Part shown: positions 8,100 to 17,761 of the stretch, in pieces
How positions within the stretch are numbered: the first letter of the stretch is position 1
Layout: each line of letters opens with the position of its first letter
Assembly (NCBI GenBank): GCA_017983495.1
Contig: JAGOBH010000002.1
Coordinates: 682,001-746,000, forward strand
Direction of reading: 5' to 3'
Length of the DNA: 64,000 nt
Source of the DNA: Pyrinomonadaceae bacterium
Lineage (GTDB): Bacteria; Acidobacteriota; Blastocatellia; Pyrinomonadales; Pyrinomonadaceae
Translations under genes and position numbers: made by a program
Notes under the pieces: model-generated
What the model was told of the DNA's origin: nothing
The model's input: only the letters and a program-made list of their open reading frames with translations
Database searches by the model: none

Positions 8100-9677
8100 T
8101 CAGCAGTTCTTATAGAATGGCTTTGACTGAGAAATGAGTTCTCCCTCGATTTTCTTAGCGGCTGGTGTTATCGATAGTCCGCCGAGATTGGTGCAACGCA
8201 GTGTGTGATGTATTTCGTCGCCCACCTCTTTCATCACGCCGATCACTTCGTCGAGTGGTATCAGGTGCCGATAATCGGAAAGAGCCATATTCGCACATGC
8301 CACGGCGTTTGTCGCCGCCATTACGTTCCTGCCCAAGCATGGAGCTTCGACTCGGTTGCCTATAGGATCGCAGATCAAACCAAGAGAATTTTGCAGGGCC
8401 AGCGAGGCTGCACCGATTGATTGGTTGACTGTTCCGCCGGCCATCGCAACGATCGCCGCAGCCGCCATTCCGCCGCCCGAACCGGTCTCAGCCATGCAAC
8501 CGCCGACCTCAGCCGCGAACGTTGCTCCCGAGGCGATAAAGACCCCGATAATACCAGCGGTGAGCATCGCTTTAACGACCTCGTCCTCAGTCAATTCAAG
8601 CGAATGGGCAACACCTAAGACCGCACCGGGCAATGCTCCGCAAGAACCTGCCGTCGGTGCGGCCACGATCACGCCCATCGAACTTTTTACTTCCATAGTC
8701 GCCGAGACGTACATGATGATCGTGTTATTAGCGTCTCCGCCGATCAGATTGCGACTATCGAGCTGCTGTCGAAACTGCAGCGATTGACTGCCGAGAATAC
8801 GGTCGGCATATTCCGTGCCTTCAAGCCCGGTTTTGATAGCGTTCGCCATAATTCGAACAATGACGCGCATCTTTTCGACAACTTCGCCCCGCGAGATCCC
8901 GCCGCGTGCACTCTCGTACTCTGCCGCAAGTTCCCATAGCTGGAGATCTTTCCCTTCGTTGTACGCAAGCATCTCCCTGCAATCACGAAAGGGAACCTCG
9001 ATGTCCTTTCGAGCTAGTATCGGCAACACCGGAGAAAGTTGGCGGACAAATAGCACGCCGGGCAAAGAGATTATGGAATCAATGGCCTCGTAGGAAGGGA
9101 ATACGCGTGATTTGACCTGAAGAATTGACGCGTCGCCATCAACGATCACAACGCTCTCATGGTCTATCTGAGTTTCAACAAATTCGCCAACTGACGCCGG
9201 TGATTCGCAATAGACGAGTGTCTCGCAATAGTCCCCGGCCATCGATACTGCCGCTCCGTCGATCTCGATTACTTCGATCATCCCGCCGCCGGTCGAGATC
9301 GCGGTCAGACGTCGCGTTTCGATCGGGTTCGATAACGTTATCTTGTAGGTATTTGGGTGGGTCGCCCCGATATCGGCGATCACGATTTCCACATTTATCC
9401 CGGCTTCCGCGAGGTACCCCTCCGCCTCCGGCAAACGTTCGTCGTCCGCCTCCCAGCCAAGAAAGCCGCCGAACAGGCCCATGTCCGACCCCTGTTCCTT
9501 GTGCGTTGTCGCTAAAGATCCATTTGGGTCAAATTCGATCAGGATGTTCGAAATCTCGCCGCCCATTAGATCGCGGCAGAGCCGTGCGATCCGCAGCGAC
9601 GCGGCGCAATGTGAGCTCGACGGCCCGCGCATTACCGGGCCTATCACATCGTTAAAGATACTCGGGTAATTGGTCAT
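8100..9677 (-). CDS. sdaA: L-serine dehydratase, iron-sulfur type, single chain
   Basis: 525 residues, combining the beta domain (FNDVIGPVMRGPSSSHC) and the catalytic alpha domain. It deaminates L-serine to pyruvate using a [4Fe-4S] cluster. Candidate cluster cysteines lie in GGCMAETGSGGG and in CDPIGNRVEAPCLGRN. The protein ends in cysteine (FYKNC), matching the tail-in-mouth cysteine described for the bacterial type 2 enzyme, where the C-terminal Cys caps the cluster. The GSCGALPGA loop is also present. It is convergent with the small secreted gene at 7681 and downstream of the S9 peptidase gene. Confidence 0.93.
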   Translation of the reverse strand: MTNYPSIFNDVIGPVMRGPSSSHCAASLRIARLCRDLMGGEISNILIEFDPNGSLATTHKEQGSDMGLFGGFLGWEADDERLPEAEGYLAEAGINVEIVIADIGATHPNTYKITLSNPIETRRLTAISTGGGMIEVIEIDGAAVSMAGDYCETLVYCESPASVGEFVETQIDHESVVIVDGDASILQVKSRVFPSYEAIDSIISLPGVLFVRQLSPVLPILARKDIEVPFRDCREMLAYNEGKDLQLWELAAEYESARGGISRGEVVEKMRVIVRIMANAIKTGLEGTEYADRILGSQSLQFRQQLDSRNLIGGDANNTIIMYVSATMEVKSSMGVIVAAPTAGSCGALPGAVLGVAHSLELTEDEVVKAMLTAGIIGVFIASGATFAAEVGGCMAETGSGGGMAAAAIVAMAGGTVNQSIGAASLALQNSLGLICDPIGNRVEAPCLGRNVMAATNAVACANMALSDYRHLIPLDEVIGVMKEVGDEIHHTLRCTNLGGLSITPAAKKIEGELISQSKPFYKNC

Positions 9678-9682
9678 CTCAT

Positions 9683-11917
9683 TTAGAGGTTTGCCAGCCA
9701 GTACTTCTCCATCGTCCGCCGAAGATGCAATGTCGTATTTGCTCCCTCGCTGATGCCATGGGACCTCATCGGATAGGACATCATAGTGAATAGCTTGTTA
9801 TGTTTGATCAGTTCGTTGGTCAGCATTTCAAAGCTCTGATAGTGCACATTGTCGTCTCCGGTACCGTGGATGATCATCAGATTGCCCTTGAGATTTTTAG
9901 CGTGATTGATCGGTGAACCGTCAAAATAGCCCTTTGCATTGGTCTCGAGCAGACCCATATATCGTTCCTGATAGGTTGCGTCATAAAGTTTTTGGTCCGA
10001 AACAAATGAGACCGCGATGCCGGTCTTATAGATTTCCGGGTAACGGAACATGCAGTTAAGCGTCATTTGCCCACCGCCGCTCCATCCCCACATCCCAACC
10101 CTCGACGGATCTAAGAAACTAAACGTGCTCAATATCTTCTTTGCTGCCTTACTTTGGTCCTCCGATGCGAGTATTCCGATCTGTCCGTAGATCGATTGCC
10201 GCCACTTATGCCCGCGAGGCGTCCTGGTGCCGCGGTTATCCACGCTGACGACAACATAGCCTTTCTGAGCTAAATATTGATGCCACAGGCCCTCGCCGCC
10301 GTCCCAGTTGTTTTGCACCGTGGTGCCGGCCGGTTCGCCATAAACGTAAAAGAGCAGCGGATATTTTTTCGCCGGGTCGAAGTTCGCCGGCTTGATCATA
10401 TAGGCATCGAGCTTGTCATCGCCGATATCCACCTTAAAAAATTCCTTCGGCTTCAGACCAAGAGCGTCGTACTTCGCCTTCAAACCGCTGTTGTCCTCCA
10501 TTAACTTTGTTTTCTTGTGATCTGGCAGGTAAACGAGCGAAATGCGGTTCGGTGTAGTCGAATTGTTATATGTGTGGATCGCCCATTTGGCGTCCGCCGA
10601 CATTTGATATGAATGATGCCCCGGCGTATCGGCGGGTGTAACACGTTCGGCCTTGCCGGTACCGTCAAGGCGGCTCCGGTAAAGATAGCGGTCGATAAAG
10701 CTGTCCGGCGACGCGATGTAATAAACAAAACCGCCGGCAGGATCGATGCAGCTGATATTGACGACGTCGAATTCGCCGTTGGTCACCGCCTTGATCTCCT
10801 TGCCGTCACGCGAAACGCGGTAAAGATGTAGCCAACCATCACGTTCGCTGGTCCAGGTAAAATACTTTTCGCCGTCCAGCCAGCGGATGTTGTCGTGAAT
10901 GTCCAAAAAGGCCGTGTCCGTCTCGGTCAGGATATTGTTGAGCGTGAGTTTCGCGGCGTCACCGATCCAGACCTTGTTAGTGTTCTGTAAACGGTTCAAT
11001 TGCTGGATCATCAGCTCGTTCGAGTTCGGTATGAAATCCATCCGAGCGATGTAGTTGTTGTTCGGGTCGCCCGGCATGTTGAACCATTTTGTTTTGCCGC
11101 CCGTTGCCGGAATTACACCGATCTTGACAGCCGAAAGCTTGGTGCCGACCTTTGGATAGGGAAGCGGAATCGGCTTTGAGTAAATGTCCGAAACGTTGTC
11201 GATCAGGTAAAACGTGCCGATGTTTTTGGTGTCCGACTGCCAGTAGGCGATCGTTTTGCCGTCCGGGCTCCAGCGAAAACCGTCGCGGCAGTCTAGTTCC
11301 TCTTCATAGACCCAGTCGAACGTGCCGTTGATGATGTTGCCGCCGCCGTCGGCCGTGATCTGCGTGATTTTGCCCGTCGCAATGTCCTCGACGTAAATAT
11401 TCTGCTTGCTGACATAGCCGACACGTGTGCCGTCTGGCGAAAATTTCGCAAACATCAGCGTGCTTTCGTCTAATCCCTTGCCCAATTGCTGGAGTTTGCC
11501 GCTCCTCAGGTCCAGCACCCAATAATCGCCGCGTGTGTTGTATCGCCAGACCTTCTTTGTGTTCGTAAATATCAGCATCTGAGCGTTGTCGTCCGACCAC
11601 TCGTAATTATCTATCCCAAGCGGCTTTTGTGCTCCGGCCGGAATAAGCTGCTTTGCCGCCACCAGCACCGAACGCTCGCCGGTCTGAGCGTCGTAGCGGA
11701 CGATCTCTTCGCCGCCCAGGTCCTTGTTCGTCTCGACCGTCGAGTATCCCTTGCTGTCTTTCATCCAACGCACCGGCCCAAAACCCTTCGACCGAAAGGT
11801 GCGGTTCGTGTAAATATTCTCGAGCGTGAGAGCGTTGTCCTGTGCCAATATCGGCAGCGAAAATGCGGCAACGATGCTCAACAGTATGCTTGCGATGATA
11901 AATGCTCTGGTCTTCAT
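9683..11917 (-). CDS. S9 family (dipeptidyl peptidase IV-like) secreted peptidase
   Basis: 744 residues. A signal peptide (to about residue 25) precedes an eight-bladed propeller of the DPP-IV type and a C-terminal alpha/beta hydrolase. The catalytic triad is visible as GWSGGG (Ser near 612), GDDNVHYQ (Asp near 688) and SHGIS (His near 720). The propeller carries the YEEELDCRDGFRWSPDG segment, whose Glu pair in DPP-IV holds the substrate N-terminus. It should cleave dipeptides from peptide N-termini in the periplasm. It ends 6 bases before the serine dehydratase start, so the two may be co-transcribed; peptide and serine catabolism would fit together. Confidence 0.92.
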   Translation of the reverse strand: MKTRAFIIASILLSIVAAFSLPILAQDNALTLENIYTNRTFRSKGFGPVRWMKDSKGYSTVETNKDLGGEEIVRYDAQTGERSVLVAAKQLIPAGAQKPLGIDNYEWSDDNAQMLIFTNTKKVWRYNTRGDYWVLDLRSGKLQQLGKGLDESTLMFAKFSPDGTRVGYVSKQNIYVEDIATGKITQITADGGGNIINGTFDWVYEEELDCRDGFRWSPDGKTIAYWQSDTKNIGTFYLIDNVSDIYSKPIPLPYPKVGTKLSAVKIGVIPATGGKTKWFNMPGDPNNNYIARMDFIPNSNELMIQQLNRLQNTNKVWIGDAAKLTLNNILTETDTAFLDIHDNIRWLDGEKYFTWTSERDGWLHLYRVSRDGKEIKAVTNGEFDVVNISCIDPAGGFVYYIASPDSFIDRYLYRSRLDGTGKAERVTPADTPGHHSYQMSADAKWAIHTYNNSTTPNRISLVYLPDHKKTKLMEDNSGLKAKYDALGLKPKEFFKVDIGDDKLDAYMIKPANFDPAKKYPLLFYVYGEPAGTTVQNNWDGGEGLWHQYLAQKGYVVVSVDNRGTRTPRGHKWRQSIYGQIGILASEDQSKAAKKILSTFSFLDPSRVGMWGWSGGGQMTLNCMFRYPEIYKTGIAVSFVSDQKLYDATYQERYMGLLETNAKGYFDGSPINHAKNLKGNLMIIHGTGDDNVHYQSFEMLTNELIKHNKLFTMMSYPMRSHGISEGANTTLHLRRTMEKYWLANL

Positions 11918-11951
11918 GGTTTATGAGTCTAGTTTGTGTTTGGCTTCAGGT

Positions 11952-14402
11952 CTATGGCAACTGCAGCAAATATTCGCCGCCCTTTACCGTTGGGAATTCG
12001 ACGATCCCGTCTTTCGGGGTCATTGTTCGCCGCGTACCGTTTGCCGTGATATTTAACCTGGAGTCGGCTTTCAAGCGAAAAGAACCGCCCGCTTTCGACG
12101 TAACTTTCAATCGCATGATCCGCTTGTCGGCCCACTGAAATTCAAGTTCAAACCCGCCACGCGTCCTTACTCCGCGAAATTCACCGCTCGGCCATTCGTC
12201 GGGCAGTGCCGGCAGCAGATCGATAACGCTGTCCTGCGACTGCATCAGCATTTCCGTGATCGCGGCGGTCACGCCAAGCGAACCGTCGACCTGCAGCGAC
12301 TTACCGCAAAGTGCGAATAGCTGCGAACAGCTCTGCTCGTTCAGATAGCCCTTGAATATCTTGTTCGCACGGTTTCCGTCGCCGAGACGTGCCCACAGTG
12401 CCATTTTCCACGCCATCGAAAAGCCCTTTCCGCCGTCACCGCGTTCGTTCAGCACCTTTTTGTAGGCCTCGATGAGCACCGGTGTGCGCTTGTCCCAAAG
12501 GACACGGCCGGGATAAAGCCCGTAGAGATGCGAAAAATGGCGGTGATTCTTTTCCAGTGAACGCCAATCATCCGCCCACTCCTGCAGCGAGCCGTCCGAC
12601 CCGATCTGCGGCGGCACCAGCTGATCTCGGGCAGTCCGGACGCGTTCTACGAGCGGCGTCTTTCTGCCGAGTATCTCCGCCGCCTTCAAATAGTAGCCGA
12701 ACAGATCGTGTAGGATCTGCATATCGATCGACGAACCCGCACAGATCGTCGTGCCCGGTATTCGGCTGCCGGTGACCTCGTCGAAATAGGGCTTGTTGCC
12801 ACCGCCGTCGGGGAAATTCTCAGGCGACGTGGACGGATTGGTGACGAGCCATTTACCGTTCGGGTGCTTGACCAGATAGTCCATAAAGAACCGCACCGAA
12901 CCCTCCATCACGGGATAATTCTCATTAAGAAACGCCTTGTCCTGCGAATATTCGTAGTGTTCCCACAGATGCGTGGTTAGCCACGCCCCGCCGACCGTGA
13001 ATGTGCCCCAGCTCGGGCCGTCCATCGGCGCCGCGACTCGCCAGATGTCGGTATTTTGGTGGAAGACCCAACCGCTTGCTCCATAATGCTCGCGGGCGAC
13101 TTGCGAGCCCTGGTCGGTCAGTTCGCTGATCATCTTGTAAAACGGCGTGCCGAGCTCCGACAGATTTGCCGAATCGACCGCCCAGTAGTTCATCTGAGCG
13201 TTGATATTGGTCGTGTACTTTGAGTCCCACGCCGGATTCTGATCATCGTTCCAGATACCCTGAAGATTAGCCGGCTGCGTGCCCGGACGCGACGACGAGA
13301 TGAGCAGATAACGCCCGAAATTGTATGCGAGAGCCGCAAGGCTCGGGTCGGGCAAGGTTTGGGCCTTTTCCTTCCGCTCGTTCGTCGGCAGGCTTGAGCT
13401 TGCCGTCCCGGGCAACGAGAGCGACGCGCGGTCGTAGAGGGCTTTGTAGTCTGACAATGCAGCGGTTTTGACCGTTTCGTAGCTCTTGCCATTTACGTTA
13501 CGCAGATAGTCTTCGACACGCCTATGCTGATCGCCGCTTACGTCGCGATAATCGACAAAATTCGTCGCCGCCGCAAAATAGAGCGTCACCGCGTCGGCCT
13601 TTTCGATCCGCAGATCGACGCCGTTGGTCCTGACGCTCCCGCCGTCCGCAAATGCCTTTAGACGGCCCTCGTACCGCAATTTTCCCGCGACGCCGAGATA
13701 ATCGGCCGACTTACCCGTGACCGCCAAACCGTCCTGCCCGACGGGGTCCATCCTGAAATAGTCGGTGCCGTAATTGGAATGAGCTTGGTTCCTCACGCCG
13801 CGAAGATTTGCCGTCAGCGTGATGCTGCCCGGCCGGTCTGCTGTCAGCCTCACGGCGATAACCTGATCGGGCGACGAGGACAGCACCTCGCGTCTGTAGC
13901 GAATGCCGTTTGCGGTGTAAACGTTCGTCGAGATGCCCGTCTTGAGGTCTAATGAGCGTTGGTAGTCCGTCGCGTCCTTTCCGTGGTCAAAGAACAGATG
14001 CAGATTGGCGAGGCTTTGGTATTTTTGCTGCTCGACCGGGTAGCCCATCAGATTACGGCCGAAAAGGTTGTGTGCCTCAAGATAGCGTTCGGCAAAGACC
14101 AGCCGCTGTATCTCTGGCAGCACCTTGTAGCCGCCTTTGACCACAGTCGAGTACGGCCCGCCCGACCAATACGTGTCCTCATTGAGCTGCAGGCGTTCCT
14201 CTGCAATTCCGCCAAAGATCATCGCTCCGAGCCTGCCGTTTCCCACCGGCAATGCCTCGTCCCATTTAGCCGCGGGGCTTGAGAACCAAATGTAGTTCGA
14301 CGGGTCAGTGCCCCGAACTCCGTCTGTTCCAACGGCGGCCGTCTGGCCCAACGCGGCAGCCGCAAGCAGGAGCGTCCCAAGAATGATCGAGCAAATTCTC
14401 AT
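11952..14402 (-). CDS. Glycoside hydrolase family 95 alpha-L-fucosidase-like enzyme
   Basis: About 816 residues. The start at 14402 gives a clean signal peptide (MRICSIILGTLLLAAAALGQ); an upstream ATG at 14444 would bury it. The GH95 pattern is clear: an N-terminal beta domain (WDEALPVGNGRLGAMIFGG), a helical linker, and an (alpha/alpha)6 barrel with NLQGIWNDDQNPAWDSKYT and NAQMNYW, ending with a small beta domain. Family members are inverting exo-alpha-L-fucosidases (some act on alpha-galactosides), cleaving plant or host glycans. The asparagine pair of the barrel motif is present. No other carbohydrate enzyme or SusC/D-like partner is adjacent. Confidence 0.9.
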   Translation of the reverse strand: MRICSIILGTLLLAAAALGQTAAVGTDGVRGTDPSNYIWFSSPAAKWDEALPVGNGRLGAMIFGGIAEERLQLNEDTYWSGGPYSTVVKGGYKVLPEIQRLVFAERYLEAHNLFGRNLMGYPVEQQKYQSLANLHLFFDHGKDATDYQRSLDLKTGISTNVYTANGIRYRREVLSSSPDQVIAVRLTADRPGSITLTANLRGVRNQAHSNYGTDYFRMDPVGQDGLAVTGKSADYLGVAGKLRYEGRLKAFADGGSVRTNGVDLRIEKADAVTLYFAAATNFVDYRDVSGDQHRRVEDYLRNVNGKSYETVKTAALSDYKALYDRASLSLPGTASSSLPTNERKEKAQTLPDPSLAALAYNFGRYLLISSSRPGTQPANLQGIWNDDQNPAWDSKYTTNINAQMNYWAVDSANLSELGTPFYKMISELTDQGSQVAREHYGASGWVFHQNTDIWRVAAPMDGPSWGTFTVGGAWLTTHLWEHYEYSQDKAFLNENYPVMEGSVRFFMDYLVKHPNGKWLVTNPSTSPENFPDGGGNKPYFDEVTGSRIPGTTICAGSSIDMQILHDLFGYYLKAAEILGRKTPLVERVRTARDQLVPPQIGSDGSLQEWADDWRSLEKNHRHFSHLYGLYPGRVLWDKRTPVLIEAYKKVLNERGDGGKGFSMAWKMALWARLGDGNRANKIFKGYLNEQSCSQLFALCGKSLQVDGSLGVTAAITEMLMQSQDSVIDLLPALPDEWPSGEFRGVRTRGGFELEFQWADKRIMRLKVTSKAGGSFRLKADSRLNITANGTRRTMTPKDGIVEFPTVKGGEYLLQLP

Positions 14403-14543
14403 ATTGTCGCAGATCGCGGTCGCGGGATAACCCGAAAGTTCCATAAGACACTTCTTGGTGTATTATCAGAAGTAACCGCAAATAATGGCGTTGAAGACTG
14501 ATAGTTTTATAAGTCATTACAGGCAATTAAGCAACGGCAACCG

Positions 14544-15983
14544 ATGAGAGATAAGCTTTTACAACTCGAAACTTTCGCCAGACTGCTTGAGCCCGACGCC
14601 GCCGGACGGCAGGCCGTTCGAGAGACGGTCGTCGGGTATTCCGAATCGTTTCTGGAAAATATTGAGACGATCAACGCCTACACCATCTCAGCCGAAAAGG
14701 GTATCGGGCTGCTTGATTCGCCGATCTCGGACACCGGCATCGGCATTGACGAGGCGATCGCTCTGATCCGCGACAATGTCGATACGCCCGGCCTCAATCC
14801 TGCGTCCGGCGGCCATCTCGGCTACATTCCGGGCGGCGGCATATATTATTCAGCACTTGGCGACTATCTCGCTGACGTTTTCAACCGCTACGCCGGCATA
14901 TTTTACGCGTCGCCCGGTGCGGTGCGCATGGAGAATATGCTCATTGCCTGGATGAACCGCATCGTCGGTTATCCCGTGACGGCGTCCGGCAATCTGGCAT
15001 CAGGCGGCAGCCTCGCGAACCTCATCGCCATCGTCACGGCCCGCGATGCACAGGACATCAGGGCCGGAAATATCGAGCAGTCGGTAATCTACCTCAGCAA
15101 TCAAACGCACCACTCGGTCGACAAGGCGATACGCATCGCCGGGCTTCGCGAATGCATTATCCGCCATTTACCGCTCGACGATAAATACCGCATTGATACC
15201 GATGCTTATGCCGCTGCCGTTGCCGAAGACAAAGCCGCGGGTCTCAATCCGTTCCTGGTCGTCGCATCGGCCGGCTCGACCGATGTCGGAGCCATTGACC
15301 CGCTCACCGAGATCGGTGAGATCGCTCATGCAAACGGAATTTGGTATCACATCGACGCTGCTTACGGAGGCTTTTTCATTTTGACCGACGAGGGCAAGGA
15401 AAAGCTGAAGGGAATCGAGACGTCGGATTCGCTCGTCATCGACCCGCACAAAGGGCTATTTCTGCCTTACGGCCTTGGCGTCGTACTGGTCAAGAATGCC
15501 GCCGCCCTTCACGAGTCGCACATGTATTCGGCCAATTACATGCAAGACGCCGCCGCCGTTACCGACGAACCCTCGCCCGCCGACCTGTCGCCCGAGCTGA
15601 CCAAACATTTCCGCGGGCTTCGGCTCTGGCTGCCGCTAAAGCTTCACGGGGTAGCACCTTTTCGTGCCTGCCTCGCCGAAAAGCTCCTACTAGCCAAATA
15701 TTTTCACGCCGAGGTCAAAAAACTCGGATTCGAAAGCAAGATCGAGCCGGAATTGTCCGTCGTAACATATCGCTGGTTGCCCAAAACGGGCGATGCCGAT
15801 ACATTTAACAAAAAACTGCTTGACGCCGTAGTCGCCGACGGCCGTGTGTTCATCTCATCGACTATGCTGGGCGGCGAATTTACGCTCCGTTTTGCGTGCC
15901 TAGCTTTCAGAACGCATTTGAGCACCGTCGATACGCTATTAGAAGTCTTGGGGTCAAAAGTTACCGAACTGGAGAACGTGTAA
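14544..15983 (+). CDS. PLP-dependent group II amino acid decarboxylase
   Basis: 479 residues, typical of aromatic-L-amino-acid decarboxylases. The PLP lysine is K303 in DPHKGLFLPYG. Other family marks are the SGGSLANL phosphate loop, THHSVDKA and HIDAAYGGFF, where His stacks on the cofactor and Asp binds the pyridine nitrogen. Substrate could be tyrosine, tryptophan, phenylalanine or DOPA; sequence alone does not decide. The SDR gene starts 3 bases after the stop, so the two form an operon. Confidence 0.88.
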   Translation: MRDKLLQLETFARLLEPDAAGRQAVRETVVGYSESFLENIETINAYTISAEKGIGLLDSPISDTGIGIDEAIALIRDNVDTPGLNPASGGHLGYIPGGGIYYSALGDYLADVFNRYAGIFYASPGAVRMENMLIAWMNRIVGYPVTASGNLASGGSLANLIAIVTARDAQDIRAGNIEQSVIYLSNQTHHSVDKAIRIAGLRECIIRHLPLDDKYRIDTDAYAAAVAEDKAAGLNPFLVVASAGSTDVGAIDPLTEIGEIAHANGIWYHIDAAYGGFFILTDEGKEKLKGIETSDSLVIDPHKGLFLPYGLGVVLVKNAAALHESHMYSANYMQDAAAVTDEPSPADLSPELTKHFRGLRLWLPLKLHGVAPFRACLAEKLLLAKYFHAEVKKLGFESKIEPELSVVTYRWLPKTGDADTFNKKLLDAVVADGRVFISSTMLGGEFTLRFACLAFRTHLSTVDTLLEVLGSKVTELENV

Positions 15984-15986
15984 TTT

Positions 15987-16760
15987 ATGTTTTCGTGGAA
16001 CAATAAAGTCGTTTTGCTTACGGGTGCCTCCAGCGGCATTGGCGAAGGTTTGGCCGTTGCACTCGCCAAAAAGGGTGCGATCGTTGGCTTGCTCGCCCGA
16101 CGTAAAGACCTGCTTGAAACCCTTAAGAAAAAGTGCGAAAAGGCCGGCGGGACGGCACGCGTCTATGAATGTGACGTGACGAACGAAGACGCCGTGCTGG
16201 CGGCCGCCGAGGATTTCATCCACGAATTCGACCACATTGACATTCTCATCGCCAATGCGGGGATCGGCGGCAACAATGCCGAGACCAGAGCACTGCAGCC
16301 GCTCGCTGTGAAAAAGGTCATTGACATCAATTTGATGGGAGCCGTGAATTCGGTTCACGCCGTGCTGCCGCGAATGCTCAAACGCGGTTCGGGGCACATC
16401 GTAGCGATCTCAAGCCTTGCCGGCTTTCGCGGTTTACCGAAATCTGCCGCGTATTCTGCTAGCAAGGCCGGAATGACCGCGTTTTTCGAAAGCGTCCGCC
16501 TCGACGTCAAGCACCAAGGCGTCGATGTCACGATCATCCAGCCCGGATTCATCAAAACACCTCTCACGTCCGGCCGAGAGGCAAAAATGCCGTATCTTAT
16601 GGAGCTCGACGACGCAATACCGTTGTTTCTTAAGGCCATTGAGAAAAAGAAGCGGTTTGCCGCGTTCCCGTGGCAGCTTGCGACCGTCGTCCGTGCCGGC
16701 AAATTTATGCCCGCTTGGCTTTACGATCGAATTGCTGGCAAAGCTCGCTATCGCGAATAG
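15987..16760 (+). CDS. Short-chain dehydrogenase/reductase
   Basis: 257 residues, classical SDR length. The nucleotide-binding TGASSGIGEG lies at about 11-20, NAG (IANAGIGG) near 88, a catalytic Ser near 142 (ISSLAGF) and YSASK at about 155. The basic residue early in the fold (ARRKD) hints at NADPH preference. Co-transcription with the decarboxylase suggests it may act on a related amine or aldehyde, but this is inference. The C-terminus has a mildly hydrophobic helix as in membrane-associated SDRs. Confidence 0.85.
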   Translation: MFSWNNKVVLLTGASSGIGEGLAVALAKKGAIVGLLARRKDLLETLKKKCEKAGGTARVYECDVTNEDAVLAAAEDFIHEFDHIDILIANAGIGGNNAETRALQPLAVKKVIDINLMGAVNSVHAVLPRMLKRGSGHIVAISSLAGFRGLPKSAAYSASKAGMTAFFESVRLDVKHQGVDVTIIQPGFIKTPLTSGREAKMPYLMELDDAIPLFLKAIEKKKRFAAFPWQLATVVRAGKFMPAWLYDRIAGKARYRE

Positions 16761-16832
16761 TCTCACACCGCCCGATGTGTTAGATTGTAGGTTCGATTTT
16801 TCGACTGCAGTAACCGCCCCAAGATCGCACTT

Positions 16833-17726
16833 ATGAACCTCATACAGGCCATAATTCTCGGTATTGTCCAGGGTTTGACGGAGTTTATTCCGATCAGCTC
16901 GACGGCGCATCTGGTATTTGCCAGCCGTTGGACCAACCTTTACGGCGGTAATGCCGAACAGATCACGGCGACGATGGCTGTGATCCAGTTGGGTACGCTG
17001 GCCGCCGTATTTGTTTACTTTGCCGCCGACATTTGGGGCATTTCTACGGCATTTATTCGGGACCATTTCGCGCTGCTTTCGGGTAAGCGGGGAATGAGAT
17101 TTTCGGGCACTGATGGCGTTCGCCCGATGTGGCTTTCGGACGAATCTTGGCTTGGTTGGCTTGTGATCATTGGATCGATCCCGATCGGAACTGTCGGGCT
17201 CTTGTTCAAAGATTTCATCGAGGGTCCCGGGACAAAAAATCTATGGGTCATCTCGATCATGCTCATCGCCGTCGCTCTCTTGCTCGCGCTCGCTGAGATC
17301 GTCGGAAAACAGCGTAAAGATATTAAGCACCTGGGTATCAGTGACGCGATCGTCGTGGGATTTTGTCAGGTCCTCGCTCTTATGCCGGGAGCAAGCCGTT
17401 CTGGCTCAACGATCATGGGCGGTTTGCTTGCCGGCGAAAAGCGCGAGACAGCAGCACGGTTCTCATTCCTATTGTCTATACCCGCAATAACCGCCAGCGG
17501 CTTACTCGAACTGCGCAAGGCACTCCATATACTGCCTGCCGAGAGCTTTACGCCGCTCATCGTCGGCACCATCGTTTCGGCGATCGTCGGATATTTGTCG
17601 ATCTGGTTCCTTATCGCCTTTTTGCGTAAAAATTCGACCGCTGTCTTCATCGCCTATCGCCTGATCCTCGGAACGGTACTTCTTGTACTTTTATGGCAAG
17701 GTGTTATCAGCCCGGTTGTGAACTAG
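16833..17726 (+). CDS. uppP: Undecaprenyl-diphosphate phosphatase
   Basis: 297 residues with about eight membrane helices. Both BacA signature regions are present: GIVQGLTEFIPISSTAHL near the N-terminus and LALMPGASRSGSTIMGGLLAG near residue 180, which carry the catalytic Glu, Ser and Arg residues. It dephosphorylates undecaprenyl diphosphate to recycle the lipid carrier of peptidoglycan and O-antigen synthesis. It opens a plus-strand run containing recJ and the lpt genes; recJ follows after 35 bases. Confidence 0.95.
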   Translation: MNLIQAIILGIVQGLTEFIPISSTAHLVFASRWTNLYGGNAEQITATMAVIQLGTLAAVFVYFAADIWGISTAFIRDHFALLSGKRGMRFSGTDGVRPMWLSDESWLGWLVIIGSIPIGTVGLLFKDFIEGPGTKNLWVISIMLIAVALLLALAEIVGKQRKDIKHLGISDAIVVGFCQVLALMPGASRSGSTIMGGLLAGEKRETAARFSFLLSIPAITASGLLELRKALHILPAESFTPLIVGTIVSAIVGYLSIWFLIAFLRKNSTAVFIAYRLILGTVLLVLLWQGVISPVVN

Positions 17727-17761
17727 CGTTCAACGGCCAAAGATTCCGACGTCGCCTCACG